In this document: positions 1 to 12,600 of the stretch, piece after piece
How positions within the stretch are numbered: the stretch's first letter is position 1
Layout: each line of letters opens with the position of its first letter
Assembly (NCBI RefSeq): GCF_954871325.1
Contig: NC_088776.1
Coordinates: forward strand, 7,385,985 to 7,449,984
DNA: 64,000 nt
Reading direction: 5' to 3'
Origin: Gordionus sp. m RMFG-2023
Lineage: Eukaryota; Nematomorpha; Gordioida; Chordodea; Parachordodidae
The notes under the pieces: model-generated
What the model was told of the DNA's origin: nothing
Seen by the model: only the letters and a program-made list of their open reading frames with translations
Database searches by the model: none
Made by a program: the position numbers and the translations under genes

Positions 1-1177
1 TCTGTTAAATCTAAGTATTGATTAGGAAATTTCTTAAAAGATATGCAAACGAACGCGTTCGTGGTGAGCGGGTTCGTTTTTCGAGAAAAAAAAATAATGA
101 ACAGCAATCCTTTTATTTTTGACGAAGTTTGAACGTGAGCGCGTTCCTTTTTTTTTGACGAACGAGTTCGTATTTTACGTTCGTTAAAACATTAACCTGA
201 TTTTTTTTTAATCAGTTGTTTCCTTTATCACGTTTGAATCTTTTTTTAACACGCCACTATTTCTGTCCTATAGTATAGACTATAGAGTTTATTATTTTAA
301 TTTTATAGATTAGCATAAGCGCGGAAGTTGTTATTTCGTCATCATCTGATTTCTAAATTACTGTGACTTAAATATAATTACTCTACAGTAACATATTATA
401 TTGAAGAAACTAATTTTATCCACCAAATGTGTTCAAAAAGTATAATATCACTTTCTAAATCTTCCAAACGATAAATATTTTTAATAAATTCCCCACACCA
501 AAAGGGTTATTTATAAAAAATGTTTTTTTTATATTTACTATATTATATGTATAAATAAACTTATTTTTTTTTAACATGGCTAATATATTGTGATAAAAAA
601 TATTAGACTTTTAATATTAAATTAAGTATTAAATGCTTTAAAAAAAATTAGTATACCTCTCAACATTAATTTTGTAACAAAATTACCTTGAAATTTAAAA
701 CTTTTTATATTATATTATATTTTATAATTTTATTAAAAACAGTTAAAATTATATTTAAAAAAAAATGTTTTTATAATATTAAATGTTGGTACGTGAAGCA
801 AACTAGAATTTAAGAAAAATGTAATAAAATTAAAATTATAATTTTTAATTGTTTTTAAAAAAACGTTCCGATAGCGTTCCAAATTATTTTATTTATCAAG
901 TTCCATTCCTGGAATATGTCCAAAACGTTCTGTTCCTTGTCCCTGACATTTAACAACCTGATATTGAATATGATTTTGGAGTGAATATTGTTGATTTTTG
1001 ATCACATATTTTATCCCGGGGGATCAGAATCCGACAGACATTTTTTTAGTTGGATTCTGACCTTTCATCTTTGTTAAATAATTTGAAATATACGTTTTTT
1101 AAAAAAAAATATACTAATCTTTACAAAAATTCACGTAATTAATATTCATTATTTTTTTTAAAATAATATATTTAAAG
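1..1177. other. Left-edge non-coding DNA, probably a SARS1 intron
   Basis: I see no exon here. The upstream exons of seryl-tRNA synthetase should lie to the left, so this is most likely intron sequence. Positions 51-187 are rich in GAACG/CGTTC words, including the palindrome CGAACGCGTTCG, and related GTTCC/CGTTC words return at 863-945, which looks like a decayed inverted-repeat element. A small hairpin (ATCAGAATCCGAC and GTTGGATTCTGAC) sits at about 1022-1062. The rest is A/T-rich and unremarkable. Confidence 0.5.
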
Positions 1178-2686
1178 GTAGAACAATTTTGCATAACTTC
1201 GCCCTTCGACGATCTTTCTTGGAAAATGTTTGAAGAGATGCTCGGCAACTCCGAACTATTCTGCCAGGTTCTAAAATTACCCTACAGACTCGTGGCTATC
1301 GTTTCTGGTATATAAATTTTTTCATTTTTTTAAGCAATTCATTTCAAATTGATATTTATTATGAAAATCTTTGAATTTTATTTTAGGCGCCCTAAATAAC
1401 GCAGCTAGTAAGAAGATTGATTTAGAATCCTGGTTCCCTGGCAGTAAAGCGTTTAGGGAATTGGTATCTTGTTCTAATTGCTTGGATTATCAATCCCGTC
1501 GTCTGAGAATTCGGTACGGACAAACTAAGAAAATGGACGGAACCGTAAAAATATTTTTATTTCTTTGATAAGAACGTCGTTTTCTGACTCACCTGATTCG
1601 ATATTGCGCTTACTATTAGTTTTGTAAAATTGGATTCATTCGAAACCGAACCCAAAAACGACAAAACCAAGTTTTTAATCTATATCGCATCTTAGTCCTT
1701 TGAGAAAAGCTAAAAAAAACTTCAACTCGTGTCTTATAACTTAGTAAATGTGGTATCACCTTAAAATTAATTCAATTTAGTTCAACTACTTATGAGTTAA
1801 GTGATGAGATGACACACCCCGTTGGGGCTGTCATCAGGCCCATTGTTGCCATACATGTAGCATGTAGTAAATCATTTAATAATTTTTTACAATTTAAACA
1901 GGAATATAATATTTAGAGGATAAAAAAAACGTCAAAATTATTATTATTAAAATATCGGTGGTTGTGCTAGATTTCTCATGCCAATCAACGCGATAATAAA
2001 ATAATTTTTTTTAAAATAAGTATCACTATTCTTTACATGACGGACGTTGAATATACGCAACGCAACTTATTATTTTTTTATCATATCTCAAAGAATTTAT
2101 AATTGTATTTCCCAAAATTTCGTTACAAGATATTATATTTTCTTATAAAATTTAAAGCCTCCATATTATTTAGTTCTTGAGACATAACTATTTAAAATTT
2201 TTTAAATAAAAAAAGATCATCACATAACAATAGATTTTATTGTTTTTAAAGGTATAAATAAAATTTTTTAAAATAATTAAAGAAATTCAAAAATATCAAT
2301 TGATTTTTTTTTCAACTCATCAACTATTTTCTTCGGAACTCAATGATGGTTTAGATAGGGATAAATGGTAGTGTGTAGAAATTGACCCCCCCCCCCTTCC
2401 AAATTGTTTTTGAACTCCTACCTATTATACCCCGTCACGGGGTTAGTTGGAATTATAATTTAATTTTGTTTGTGATCGTCATATTTTGAGTTAAATTTGA
2501 ACTCAAAAAAAACAAAAGGTGGATTACGTTCACATGCTAAACGCTACCATGTGCGCGACGACGCGTACCATATGCGCAATTTTGGAAAATTATCAAACCG
2601 AAACCGCTATTTTGATTCCGAGTGCCTTGAGGAATTACATGCCAACAAGTTATATTATATTTAAAATATTTGAAGAAATGATATAA
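1178..2686 (+). CDS. SARS1: Seryl-tRNA synthetase, cytosolic (C-terminal exons, partial)
   Basis: Class II aminoacyl-tRNA synthetase that charges tRNA-Ser and tRNA-Sec in the cytosol. Three exons are visible: 1178-1307, 1387-1544 and 2519-2686, with phases 1 and 0 agreeing at each join. The first reads [20 protein letters not shown], the second carries [29 protein letters not shown] and RYGQTKK, and the third carries motif 3, [20 protein letters not shown]. These are near-diagnostic for eukaryotic cytosolic SerRS. The N-terminal coiled coil and motifs 1 and 2 lie outside the window. The C-terminus is short. After the conserved ALRNYMPT the frame reads about 13 more residues to TAA at 2684-2686, so the usual IPFV segment and basic tail are absent. 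A splice at 2648/2649 to an acceptor near 2700 is a weaker alternative. An AATAAA lies at 2935-2940. Confidence 0.93.
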
Positions 2687-2735
2687 GAATTTAATTTTAG
2701 ACAGGGTGGTTTATAAAGAATTTGTTTGTTGATTC

Positions 2736-2891
2736 CAGAGTTGTTAAAAGATACTTTTTAAATGGATCTAGATACAGATACAACGTCTAAAATAATATCT
2801 AGATACAGATTATTTAATCAAAAATCTATCTAGATACAGATACCACATTTTTATATTTAGATACAAGTATCTAGATCCTTTAACAACTCTG
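2736..2891. mobile_element. hAT-type MITE, 156 bp, with perfect 8-bp target duplication
   Basis: The ends are CAGAGTTGTTAAAAGATAC and the inverted GTATCTAGATCCTTTAACAACTCTG-like arm (read as two pieces: GTATCTAGATCC and TTTAACAACTCTG). The element is bounded by GTTGATTC at 2728-2735 and again at 2892-2899, an exact 8-bp duplication typical of hAT transposons. Inside are several copies of TCTAGATACAGAT. There is no coding capacity, so it would have been moved by a transposase made elsewhere. The intact duplication suggests a fairly recent insertion just behind the SARS1 stop. Confidence 0.85.
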
Positions 2892-2899
2892 GTTGATTC

Positions 2900-4023
2900 A
2901 CCCGTTTATAGAGGCTAAGCTAAATCGCAGAGCGAATAAATTTAATAATTATTTTAGTTTCTTGCGTTCAGAATATAAAAATATATCCTATTTTTATCCT
3001 ATATTTTACGATTTGCGTAAAATTAAAAATCTTAAAAGATCGAGATATCTGTAGATCACAAAATTTGAAGATAAAATTTCATCTTCACTAAAATCTTAAT
3101 ATAACATATTTTTTCACCCATTTGCTTCAAAAAAGTTTAAAAATAATAATTATGACAATGTCGCTTTCCTATGGTTTATCTTTTCTGAAATTTTAATTTG
3201 GCATGTTTACTATTTATATTTTAATTCTAACCCATTTTACTTCAAAGAAATTATAAAATAATTTTTAAATAAAATTTAAAACGATGATTAAAATTATCCT
3301 GTAAGATTAAGATCCCACTTAAAAAATTATTTTTTAATATAATAATAAAAAAGATCTTAATAAATGATTTGATCAAAGAAGATTTATTATAAAAAAATCA
3401 CTAAAGATCCAAAGCATTTTATAATCATTGCCCGATTATTTTTAAAATAAATTTTGTTCAAAGATAGTATTCCAAAGATTTTGTTGTTAAACTCAGCTTG
3501 TGTATATATATAAGTTATATCATCTTTTATCATTCAATTAAATTTGTTAAGAATACAAAGATTCTATTCCATTCGTTAAACCAGCTCCAATCGATGTGAT
3601 CGAAAACAAATCCAACAAAAAGGACCCAAAAATGAAAAATTGAATAAATTTCTAATTTTGCTTATGTATTAAATAGGACTAAATCATTTATCCTTCTTAA
3701 ATATTCCGGGAAATCTGATTAAATTTAAACACATAAATAAGCATTGCTATTTTTTTATATCAAATCCTGTTATAAATTCTGAAAAGAATTTAGAAAAATA
3801 TTATTGAGTATTAATAATTGAAATGGTATGATTATTTTTAAACGCTTTATTCATTGAAATCTTATTTTTAATAATTATAATCTTATAATTATCCTCAATA
3901 AAAATGATTTTTAATTGGATATACAATTTATTTTGTTTGATTCCTGCTTAGAATTTTAAGCCTAAATATTAAAGGCAAATGAGTATAAAAATATTTTGGG
4001 TTTTAACGACTCAAAAAAAACAA
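2900..4023. other. Intergenic DNA between SARS1 and GluR-A
   Basis: The two genes end tail to tail here. Apart from the SARS1 AATAAA and a minus-strand AATAAA (TTTATT on the plus strand at 3846-3851) that could serve GluR-A, I see only A/T-rich sequence. Confidence 0.5.
3846..3851 (-). terminator. Candidate polyadenylation hexamer for GluR-A
   Basis: The minus strand reads AATAAA about 175 bases past the GluR-A stop. The hexamer is common by chance in DNA this A/T-rich. Confidence 0.35.
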
Positions 4024-7000
4024 TCAATTTGAGAATTTTTCGTAGACGTTTAATTCTTTAATCGATGGCGTATGGTTCGATATCAACCCCTCGACGCTGC
4101 TCAATTTATTGAGGCAATGGTTAGACGTGCTTTTGATATTGGAAGGAGGCTTCTGCTTGCTAGCTTTACAGTTGAAAGCGAATTTAAGTTGATTTATAAA
4201 CTCTCGACATAAGGATCCCTTCAAATTAATAATAAATTTAAAAAATCTAATATATAGATATATATTTAAGGCCCTTTTCATATTATACTAATTTTGTTCA
4301 TTTATATTATACACTCTGTCATATTGGGATATAGAATCCCACGAGGGTTTGGAATCTCTTAATTTTAAGTAAATTTATAGTGGGGCGAATTTTAATGAAA
4401 CATTCTGATTTGACCAGAAATGTATTCTAGATTTAGCATAGAATAGAGTAAGAACATATAATATAATTTGATCATGAACTTGTATATTTTTTATAATTTG
4501 TATTGGTTACTGTTCAAAATTTCAAAACCAGATTGCTTGAAATTCTCAATGTAGGTACTCTTATATACACGCAGGAATAATATATTTTCTTTCTAAATTC
4601 AATAATCGCTTAATGTAAATGATTATTTGATAAATTTAGGATTCCAATAGAATCACTTTATTGATTAAAAATGTTATGATCAAAATAATTAACATAGATT
4701 TACCCTGTCTTGTTCAGCCTTCTGTATTGTTTTCCAAACGAATTCGAATGTTACAGTGATCAACGATATGATTAAACCGACCACCAACAAGAGAAAGATT
4801 CCACCTACGTTTTTCATTGTTAATTCGTTGGCCACGTCTTTCTTTTCTTCTTTTGGACACTTTTTTTCTACCTTTTCTTTCCACCAATAATCTTTGAGTT
4901 TGTGCAAAACGCCTTCTTCCTGCAATTTCAATATCGCGTTGGACACTGGATCTCTATAAGGTGAATCTTTAAAAACATATTTGATTCAGGAATTACATTT
5001 CGATCGTCAGTTATGTCTAATAAAAGGATTTTTTTTATTGTCTTGAAAGTTATATATATCTAAATAAATAAGAGGCTTCAAGTGTCTTTATAGGAAAATT
5101 TTAAATTTCTGACTTCGAGGGGTAGCTATCCCATATCCTTTAGAATCTAATAGGCCCCCGACTTGCTGCAAATCGCATTCTCTTTGGACCGTATACTCGA
5201 GGGACGTAGATTCCATCAAGTAGGCGTATTTAGGACTGGCCCGTTTGACTAAATTAATTCCTTGCTTTGAAGAGTTGACAAACACTGTGGGCTGAGCGGA
5301 TTCCATGGAAGCCCACATTCTTTCATAAGTCGTAATTTTTGATTCCTGAATTTTCGCGAATAGTTTAAAAATTATGCATCTCCTCGTATAAATATTTAAA
5401 ATGTCGTTTTACCCGGAAAAAAGCCATGGTGGAGCCTCCGTATACACTGCCGTACCTGATTTCTATCTGTTTGGAAAGGTCATCGGCATTTTCTATGGGA
5501 GTTATCATACGTTCGACCGTTAAAAAGGCGGCCAGGTTAGCTGTGTAGGATGATATCATTATCAATGCGAAAAACCACCACGTGCCACTTAGAATCCGGG
5601 TTGAATTGGCTCTTGGCATCGTTTCGCAACCTTGTTGCATGAGAGAACCTATGGTAAACCAAAAACTGTTCATTATCGTAAACTCATTAACCACCACTCC
5701 AGGATCCTTGTGTAAGATATTAAAATATACGTAGTGGATTTCAAAGGCATTATATGAAAACTTAGCTAACATACAAAATAATTCTATCCATATCCGACTC
5801 ACATAAATTTAAATAATACTTATATCGAAAAGGTAATGACAAAAATAATTATATAAGCATAAATCGTATACCCTTTGGCAAGAAGTAGGTTTAGCCCATT
5901 CGTAAGGTGAAAATCTCGCCAAAACGAATAACATGAAAGAAACAACGATGTAAGTAGCTAGCATGTATATCCAAACTTCGAATGAAAGAGGAGTTAAAAA
6001 GGAAAAGAAATCTGGGGCATTGGCCACTGGTTTCTTATACAATATACTTATTCCTAATTAAAGATAGATGAATAATTTCAATATATATATATATATATAA
6101 AATAGAGAGTGAATGAGATGCAATATTTGGCTCATTTGCAAGCTATTATCGTATCGAGATAAAAAAATATATTTTTTTAAAAAAAAACAAGTAAGATCCT
6201 GCCAACTAGACATTATTTTTTAATGTTAAAATATGATATGCACATACCTAGATTCATAAAGGGTTTCGTAAAATCTATTACTTCTTCTCTTTGATGTGAT
6301 ATGGTTAGGCCGGACACGGCTAAATCCGCTTTCTATTTTGAAAAACAAAAATTGGGTTTAGTTTTTATCATTTATAATAATATTATTTAATTGAAAGTTA
6401 GAGCCCTTGCAAAATAGATTTTTTTTTACCCTAGTCCTGTCCAAAATTTCTATTCATTTTAGGTTCGAACCCAGTCTAAAATTTTTGAGTTAGAATAAGT
6501 TATTAAATTATCAATAAATGGCGGCGTTAGAGCATTGTCAGTTTTGCTCTATTTTCGTTATTTTTGTAAAGTGTACTTGAAACAAGTTATCAAAATATAT
6601 TTGGTTTTTTTTTATTCATATAATGATTTATATAAAATACGATGAGAAGGCCTAAAAACCTATGTAGGAAAGAAGGTTAAGAGTTTGGAAGTGATCGGCA
6701 AACGAAAGAGAGGAAGACCAAAATTCTGATGGGCCCACAAAATTAAAGATCACTAAATGTAAATTGAATAAAATGGATTGTATGAATAATATAAAATGGA
6801 AAGAGCTTACCACCCGAAAAGGTGAAAGCTACAAGGAAATGCAAATTATAACCATTTTAATCAAAAAAAATCACAATCTGTTTAATTTATCTACTTGCAA
6901 TTTTGAATTTTATCAGGTAAATTGTTTTTAGAAATTATTTGAAAAAAATTTATGCTAAACATTAGGATGTAGAATTAGAAATTTCCTTAATTTTTTTTAA

Positions 7001-10000
7001 AACTCTAAATTGATCCACAAGTTTTTCCTATATTTGAATCTAAACAATCGTTTTTCCCAGTTTATACAAATATTTAGGTGGAACATTCCAATTCTGAACC
7101 GACAAATTACTTTGCTCTAACCCCCAAAAAGGTTTTGTCTTCATTTTATTTTATAATGCAAATACACCTTCTATTTTTATATTTTTGGTCAAAAACAGAC
7201 TTCGAGCCGGGATTCAGGCTCACTTGCAGGAGATTATAACGAATGCAACTTCGTAGAAGAAGCAAAAACCTCGTAAAATGCATTTTATATTTATAGATTT
7301 ACTAAATTTATTAATTCTCCTATTATTCCGCTCCATTTTTCTGTGAGTTTATCTTTCACACCGTAGGTATTGTCTTCAACTAACCTGATCGTAAAATTGA
7401 ATTTCAAAACTTTGGCTATTTCATTGATAAGATCGACACAATAACCTTCAAATTTGTCATTCCCTTCTAAGCCATCGTTAGGTTGTTTTAGCATAACGTA
7501 GGGATCTTCCTGGAGAAAAAAATTATTTTGAATTATTTTATGCGAATTTACCAAAATAGTTGTAACTATTAGCGTCTTGTTTCTCAGTGATCCTATGACG
7601 TTTCGATAATATTGAGTTAAATTTCTCATGATTTTTACGCCAGTGTTTGGTGTCCAATAACCTATCTAAAAAAATAAATATTAGCAATCATTTCATGAAA
7701 TTTTATTATGTAACTCAGAGACCTGCAGAGGTACCATTTGCTCAGCCCGGATTTATTTTATCTTTTTCGGCCCGGCTCGTGTTTTATATTTTCACATCTG
7801 TCCCTGATTTTAAAATATAATTACATTTATTCCTAATTTTTATAACTAATAATGGCGAATTAAAGTATACGGCCCGGATAAAAAGTTTAGGCCCGGCCCT
7901 GGTATATTCTAAAAAAATTAAAATACCCCCTGGCTCGGGCTTAGAGTCGAACCGGGCCTGCAGCTCTCTGATTTATATATTAATATAACCATGACCTTGA
8001 TCAAGCCTTCCCTAGTTAGTTCGAGGATGCTCAAATAAAAATCTTTTCTCAAACCATTTTTATCGATTATGACACGTCCCGTTAATCCTTCGAATACCAT
8101 CTAATTTAGACAAAAATATTTAGACATTTTTTTAAAAAAATTGATAAACTTTTCTCATTTTACCACTGATCAAACTCCCGAATGGGAATGAGCTATTATT
8201 AAATTTGTTACAATCCAAGTCTGATTTATCAGGTCTGTCTCTCTCGAAAGAACTTAAGTTTGATAATACCTTGGAATAAAGTAATAGCGCATCATATACA
8301 AGAGCTTCTCCCGTCTTTTGATATAAGGTTATATATTTTTTTTTCATTATAATATATAAATTCTTTGAATGAGAATTTAAGCTATATGGTAAAAAAAAAA
8401 TAATAGATAACATGAATTTACATTTAATTGTTATTTATTTCGGAATAGGGGAGACCGGGACTGGTTGGCCCCCTTTTTGTTCAAACTTCAATAAATTCAA
8501 GTAAATTAAACTAGATAAATAAAACATGTATTGAATCTTTGCGAACTCTAGATACGTAAGTTGTTCCACCAAAGATATGAGGGTTCAAATATGAATTATC
8601 TTTCTTTTTTTTAAAACATTGATATAATACTATTAAAGTATAAATTTAATAATAATATCATAACACGCAATAATCAAATAAATTAAATTTAAGGATTTTT
8701 AAGAATTTTTGTAAAAAATTAAATAATAATATAAAATATATTATTAATATATTCAATATTTTAGTCATGTTAAAATGTAAATAGGAAATAATGGACCAAC
8801 GTACTTAGGACAACTATGACCACGATCTCTAATTTTATAAATGCCATTCAAAGCCATATTACTTCATGTTTTATCATTCTGATATTGTTCAGATTAAAAT
8901 AAAAGAACTAAGTTTTAAAATTTTTTTAAATCTATATTTAGGGTTTTTCACTTATATCTAAAACATATTTTCTTATGTAAAAATTCAAATGCTAAATTTT
9001 TTTTAAAAAATCATTTTTTAACCAATGATCTACGATATAATTATTTATATTATAAATTCTCAACTCTTATTCAATAATAGTTTCTATTGTTAATGGTGTG
9101 GACTGATTGTACCCAACGTGCCCCGGTCTATTAAGCTTTGCTCAAATAAAAAAATATGCACAAATAAAATTTATATTTGAAAACGATTGATTTAAAATCT
9201 AAATCATTTATTATTTTAATCAAAAAATAAAAAATCATTCCAATACTAACGCAATATCAACCGTGTATGTAATACCGTAATTTTGAAATTTTCTATCAAA
9301 TCATTGAATTTCTTATTCCTCTCGGGATTAATTAATTTGAAAGTAGTGATATTGACCCCAGAGTCTTGAAACGATGTCAAATTTATCATTTGTAAATCCT
9401 GATATTTTTTTGACAAATAAAGATTAAATTTTTTTTATAAAAAAAAATTGAATTTTTTTACCATAGATATGAAGAGATAATGATAATAATGAGAAACCAT
9501 TGATAATTCTTGCGCCTATATTTTTTACAATATTTTCAAACATATAAATTTTATGAATTGTGTACTTTTAATTAGTGCAAACGGTGGCTCGATTTGAGTC
9601 GATTTTGGAAAAACGGCTAATTCAATATTTTAACCCAGAAAAATATTGCCTAAACCTCGAGCTTTCGTTAAATAAAGATGTCCAAACCCTTTGTACCATC
9701 TATGAACAAAATCTTAATGATTACGTAATACCTTTTTGGAAAAAAATATTGAGTTAGGCGTTTTTTTAAAAATCGGCTCAAATCGACCCGTTTAAACAAA
9801 CACTGCAGTTTATTTTTTTAAAGAAAGACCTGATTTAAAAGATGCAGAAATGTGGCCACGTCACAATCGACCACGAAATTAGATTCCCCTTGATTTTTTA
9901 TATCTTTCAGTAAGGGTCTCAAATCGTGTCGGCCGATTCTTTGGACGTTTACTGTTATGTCATGATCGTGAAACGGAAGCTTTAAAATCTCCTTGAGTTT

Positions 10001-11106
10001 TATCAATCCTAATTTATGATTAAAGTTTGTATATATAATCATTCAATATTACCTATCCAATAATCTATATAAGGATGGTCCCTTTATGGAACAAATAACC
10101 AAACTACTTGATCAAGATTTAGAGTAAAGATTTTTTTACAAAAAAATAAAATATGGCAGATTAGTAGGCAGGGAATTTTTTTTAAAAATATTTTGCAGGA
10201 ATTTGTAATAATTTGTTTATATTTATGAACTTCTGGGGATTAACATAATAGTATATTTTTTAGAATAATGTATTTAAGTGATTTATTCAAAATATATTGT
10301 ATTGTGATCATAAATAGTAAATTTAGAAAAATAAATTGTTGTTATTAATGGGTTTATTATTTGATTTCGTTCATTTTTAACTAACAATTAAAGTTTACAA
10401 TTGTAAAAATAAAAAATATTTTTATTTTTTGTTGGAAATACATGGCCAGAACATATTTGTAGGAGCTGAATCCTCAAATACCCTCCCATAGTTCATTTTA
10501 TTTTGTGTTTCTTAAGTTGATGTATGATCCATTAATTTAAAATAAAAATACCAAACCTTCGTCTGAACCATAAAAGAGAGTCATCGATTTCCACTCTAAA
10601 TGATTTATGAGATCTACAAAGGCTCTGTTTAAAAGCGGAAAATGAGGGTGTATGTTTACCCAATTATCATTGTATTTGTTGGTCGACTCAGCTACAGTAT
10701 ACTGGCTCCCACCTAGCATCCTTATATGAGGGACATTAAAATTCGACAATGTTGATCCAACTATATCGGTTCCAACATCCGATTGAGATCCTATGATCAA
10801 TCTTGTCTCTTTGCGCAACAGTTCGCAAACTGTGTATTATACCAAAATTACGATATAATTAAGGACATATAAAATACACAAACAAATAAGATAATATTTA
10901 TTTTAAAATAAATGAAAGAGATAAAGCCTTCATTTTAATTTAGAATTCTTTTATACCTCTTTTAACCATCATAAAACTATCGTATTTTTGAGTCTTAACA
11001 ACACTCACACTCATCGTTGATGAGTTCAAATGTTTTTCCTTCTTGAATTCCTCCACAAATTTCCACACCTCATCTTCGCTTATCATCCCTTCCTCTAGCA
11101 TGATGC
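4024..11106 (-). CDS. Ionotropic glutamate receptor, kainate type (GluR-A), first exon not found
   Basis: Ligand-gated cation channel of the postsynaptic membrane. Exons in transcript order: 11106-10957, 10829-10557, 10008-9830, 9515-9462, 9398-9276, 8314-8150, 8100-7996, 7665-7552, 7509-7303, 6332-6248, 6053-5872, 5706-5413, 5345-5114, 4966-4704, 4218-4024. All phases agree, giving about 873 residues without the signal-peptide exon. The first seven exons encode the amino-terminal domain ([26 protein letters not shown]). Ligand-domain half S1 has [16 protein letters not shown] and [10 protein letters not shown]1 follows, then the pore with an unedited Q ([13 protein letters not shown]) and the gate [14 protein letters not shown]2 has GGSTMAFF and LMESTSLEY, then M4. 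The binding Arg (QREEVIDF), Ser-Thr and Glu are kept, but the usual PLTI is GLTI. The tail exon begins [17 protein letters not shown]. Introns carry several MITEs. Confidence 0.93.
7716..7970. mobile_element. hAT-like MITE, family 2 (CAGAGACC ends), in a GluR-A intron
   Basis: The ends CAGAGACCTGCAG and CTGCAGCTCTCTG are inverted repeats. The flanks ATGTAACT and ATTTATAT match at 5 of 8 bases, as expected for an aged 8-bp duplication. The interior holds repeated GGCCCGG words, unusual in this A/T-rich DNA. It fills most of the intron between exons 7996 and 7665. A relative lies at 56838-57122. No coding capacity. Confidence 0.7.
8450..9131. mobile_element. Non-coding TIR element, about 680 bp, in a GluR-A intron
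   Basis: The left end AGACCGGGACTGGTTGGC at 8452 and the right end CCCAACGTGCCCCGGTCT at 9112-9129 are imperfect inverted repeats. The interior is A/T-rich with no long reading frame. It lies in the intron between exons 9276 and 8314. I cannot assign the superfamily. Confidence 0.55.
9573..9806. mobile_element. hAT-like MITE, family 1, in a GluR-A intron
   Basis: A palindromic copy of the family whose consensus begins TAGTGTTGTTAAACGGCTCG. Left arm ACGGTGGCTCGATTTGAGTC and right arm ATCGGCTCAAATCGACCCGT fold on each other, and inner arms carry CGGCTAATTCAATATTTT and AATATTGAGTTAGGCG. It occupies most of the 314-base intron between exons 9830 and 9515. The extreme ends are worn. Confidence 0.7.
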
Positions 11107-12009
11107 CTTTTATCGTAATTATATTTTGTTTAATTTGATAAGTGATCGTAGATATATAAGCAATAATTATACTTTAATTTTATACTTATTATTATAACCA
11201 TAGACTTATATTAGCATAGACTGCTCAACGCCCAATTCTATAATTTTATAAAAATATCTTTCAATTTGGCATTTGCAAAAATAGTACCCTTTATTTTAAT
11301 GAGTCTATGTTTATAATGATTTTAACGTCAAATATTCATGTATTTACGAAATTTTTTAAATTTAATTCTCATATAAATAAAAATAAAACATTTTTTCAAA
11401 AAGATATAATATAAAAATAAATAATTATTTTTAAAAATTCATATTTTAATGTGTTTATATAATAGAAATATTAATAAATTAAAATATTTATATTAGGTGG
11501 GTAGCATTTGTAAATTACATTTTAATTCGTTCATACATTTATAAGAACTAATTTGAATAATTTGATACAAAAAATTTTGATATAATTCTTACTTTATTAA
11601 TCAATTCAAATAACCTCATGACGCAAAGATAATCTTTTTATTTTATTGTATTTTCTTATTCAAATATTTATTTTAAATTTTACTATATAAGGAGAGATAG
11701 TATTGACAAGCGTGAAAATTATATTAAATTCTGTTTATTCAAATTTGTAAAATATTCATAAATGATAAAACACTAATATATTAAAACAACTATATAAAAA
11801 TATGTAAAAATTTATAAAATGACTAAATAAAAATATATATTAAAAGTATCGAAAGCTCTAAAAAAAAGCTTAATTTTATAATGATAAAAATGTTCCTAAA
11901 AAGCAGGTATAATTGTGTTTAAAAATTTTTAATTGTAGTTTTTGTTTAAGAAATAAAGATTCGCGGTTTTCGTTTGTTATGCTGAAAATTTTATAAAGTT
12001 TTTAAAAAA
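11107..12009. other. A/T-rich DNA upstream of GluR-A
   Basis: The signal-peptide exon of GluR-A should lie somewhere upstream of 11106 and end in phase 1 with a G, but I could not pick it out. Positions 11199-11335 hold a dispersed repeat (ends ATAGACTTAT and GAGTCTATGTTTATAATGAT) whose inverted relative is at about 15614-15725. The rest shows no exon. Confidence 0.45.
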
Positions 12010-12600
12010 ATATATGTAGACTGTGAAAAGTTGCCGTTAGTTGAAATGACTATTGGTTGCATCCCAAATAAGGGATTTCCCATTGGACCAGGGGGTGCAG
12101 GTTAAGCCGTCGGGTCTAAGGCCGTCTTGTAATGAGAGGTTGATAGGTTCAAGGATGTTGGGTATTTTAGCCTTATTAAAGGATTATGTATGATTTTATT
12201 AATTGCTTTATGCTGGAGATGGCGTCCTTGGCTGCGGGTGCAGTTTAGACCGAGTGGGTAGGCTGCATTGGTGGCAAGAGTGTGAATGTGTAAGCGAGCA
12301 TCCTAGTCTAAAGCCTATAGTAACTCTCAGTTGGTCATTGGTTAAGAGATTATCTAAGGTTTGGCTTGGAAGTGCTTCGAGCCATTCATGCCCGCCGTAT
12401 TTGTCGTTGTTTTGTATAGTTGTATATCGCTGATTTCGGTAGGGGTAAGACTATTTTGTAATTTTTTTATTAGGGGGTCGATGATAGATTTGTTAGAGAT
12501 TTCGGTAGGAAATGAATAACCGTCTGGGGTTAGGAGATTCCATTTTTCTATTGCTGCTTAAAGAAGATCATCATGGGGGATTATGAATGAAGAGATCGCA
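12010..12600 (-). mobile_element. Non-LTR retrotransposon (LINE) remnant, C-terminal region
   Basis: Minus-strand translation gives pieces typical of the region behind the reverse transcriptase in a widespread animal non-LTR family: TPDGYSFPTEISNKSIIDPL near 12500-12531, HEWLEALPSQTLDNLL near 12345-12391, VTIGFRLGCSLTHSHSCHQC just after it, then [20 protein letters not shown] and [14 protein letters not shown] near 12060-12150. Family relatives read ALP..GL.LD, RIAVGLRLG, EP.GL...DGKRPDGL and PW..GR.LTWDVT. The copy is broken: the segments lie in different frames, the central Cys-rich part has a stop and a gap, and the reverse transcriptase core is absent. G+C content is clearly higher than in the flanks. 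Confidence 0.75.

Noticed and set aside
6455-6480. GGTTCGAACCC as a tRNA B box
   Set aside because: There is no A box, cloverleaf or terminator at the expected distance.
9575-9757. 60-codon plus-strand frame
   Set aside because: It is entirely inside a family-1 MITE in a GluR-A intron.
12203-12433. 76-codon plus-strand frame
   Set aside because: It lies antisense to the LINE remnant, whose minus-strand reading gives family motifs.
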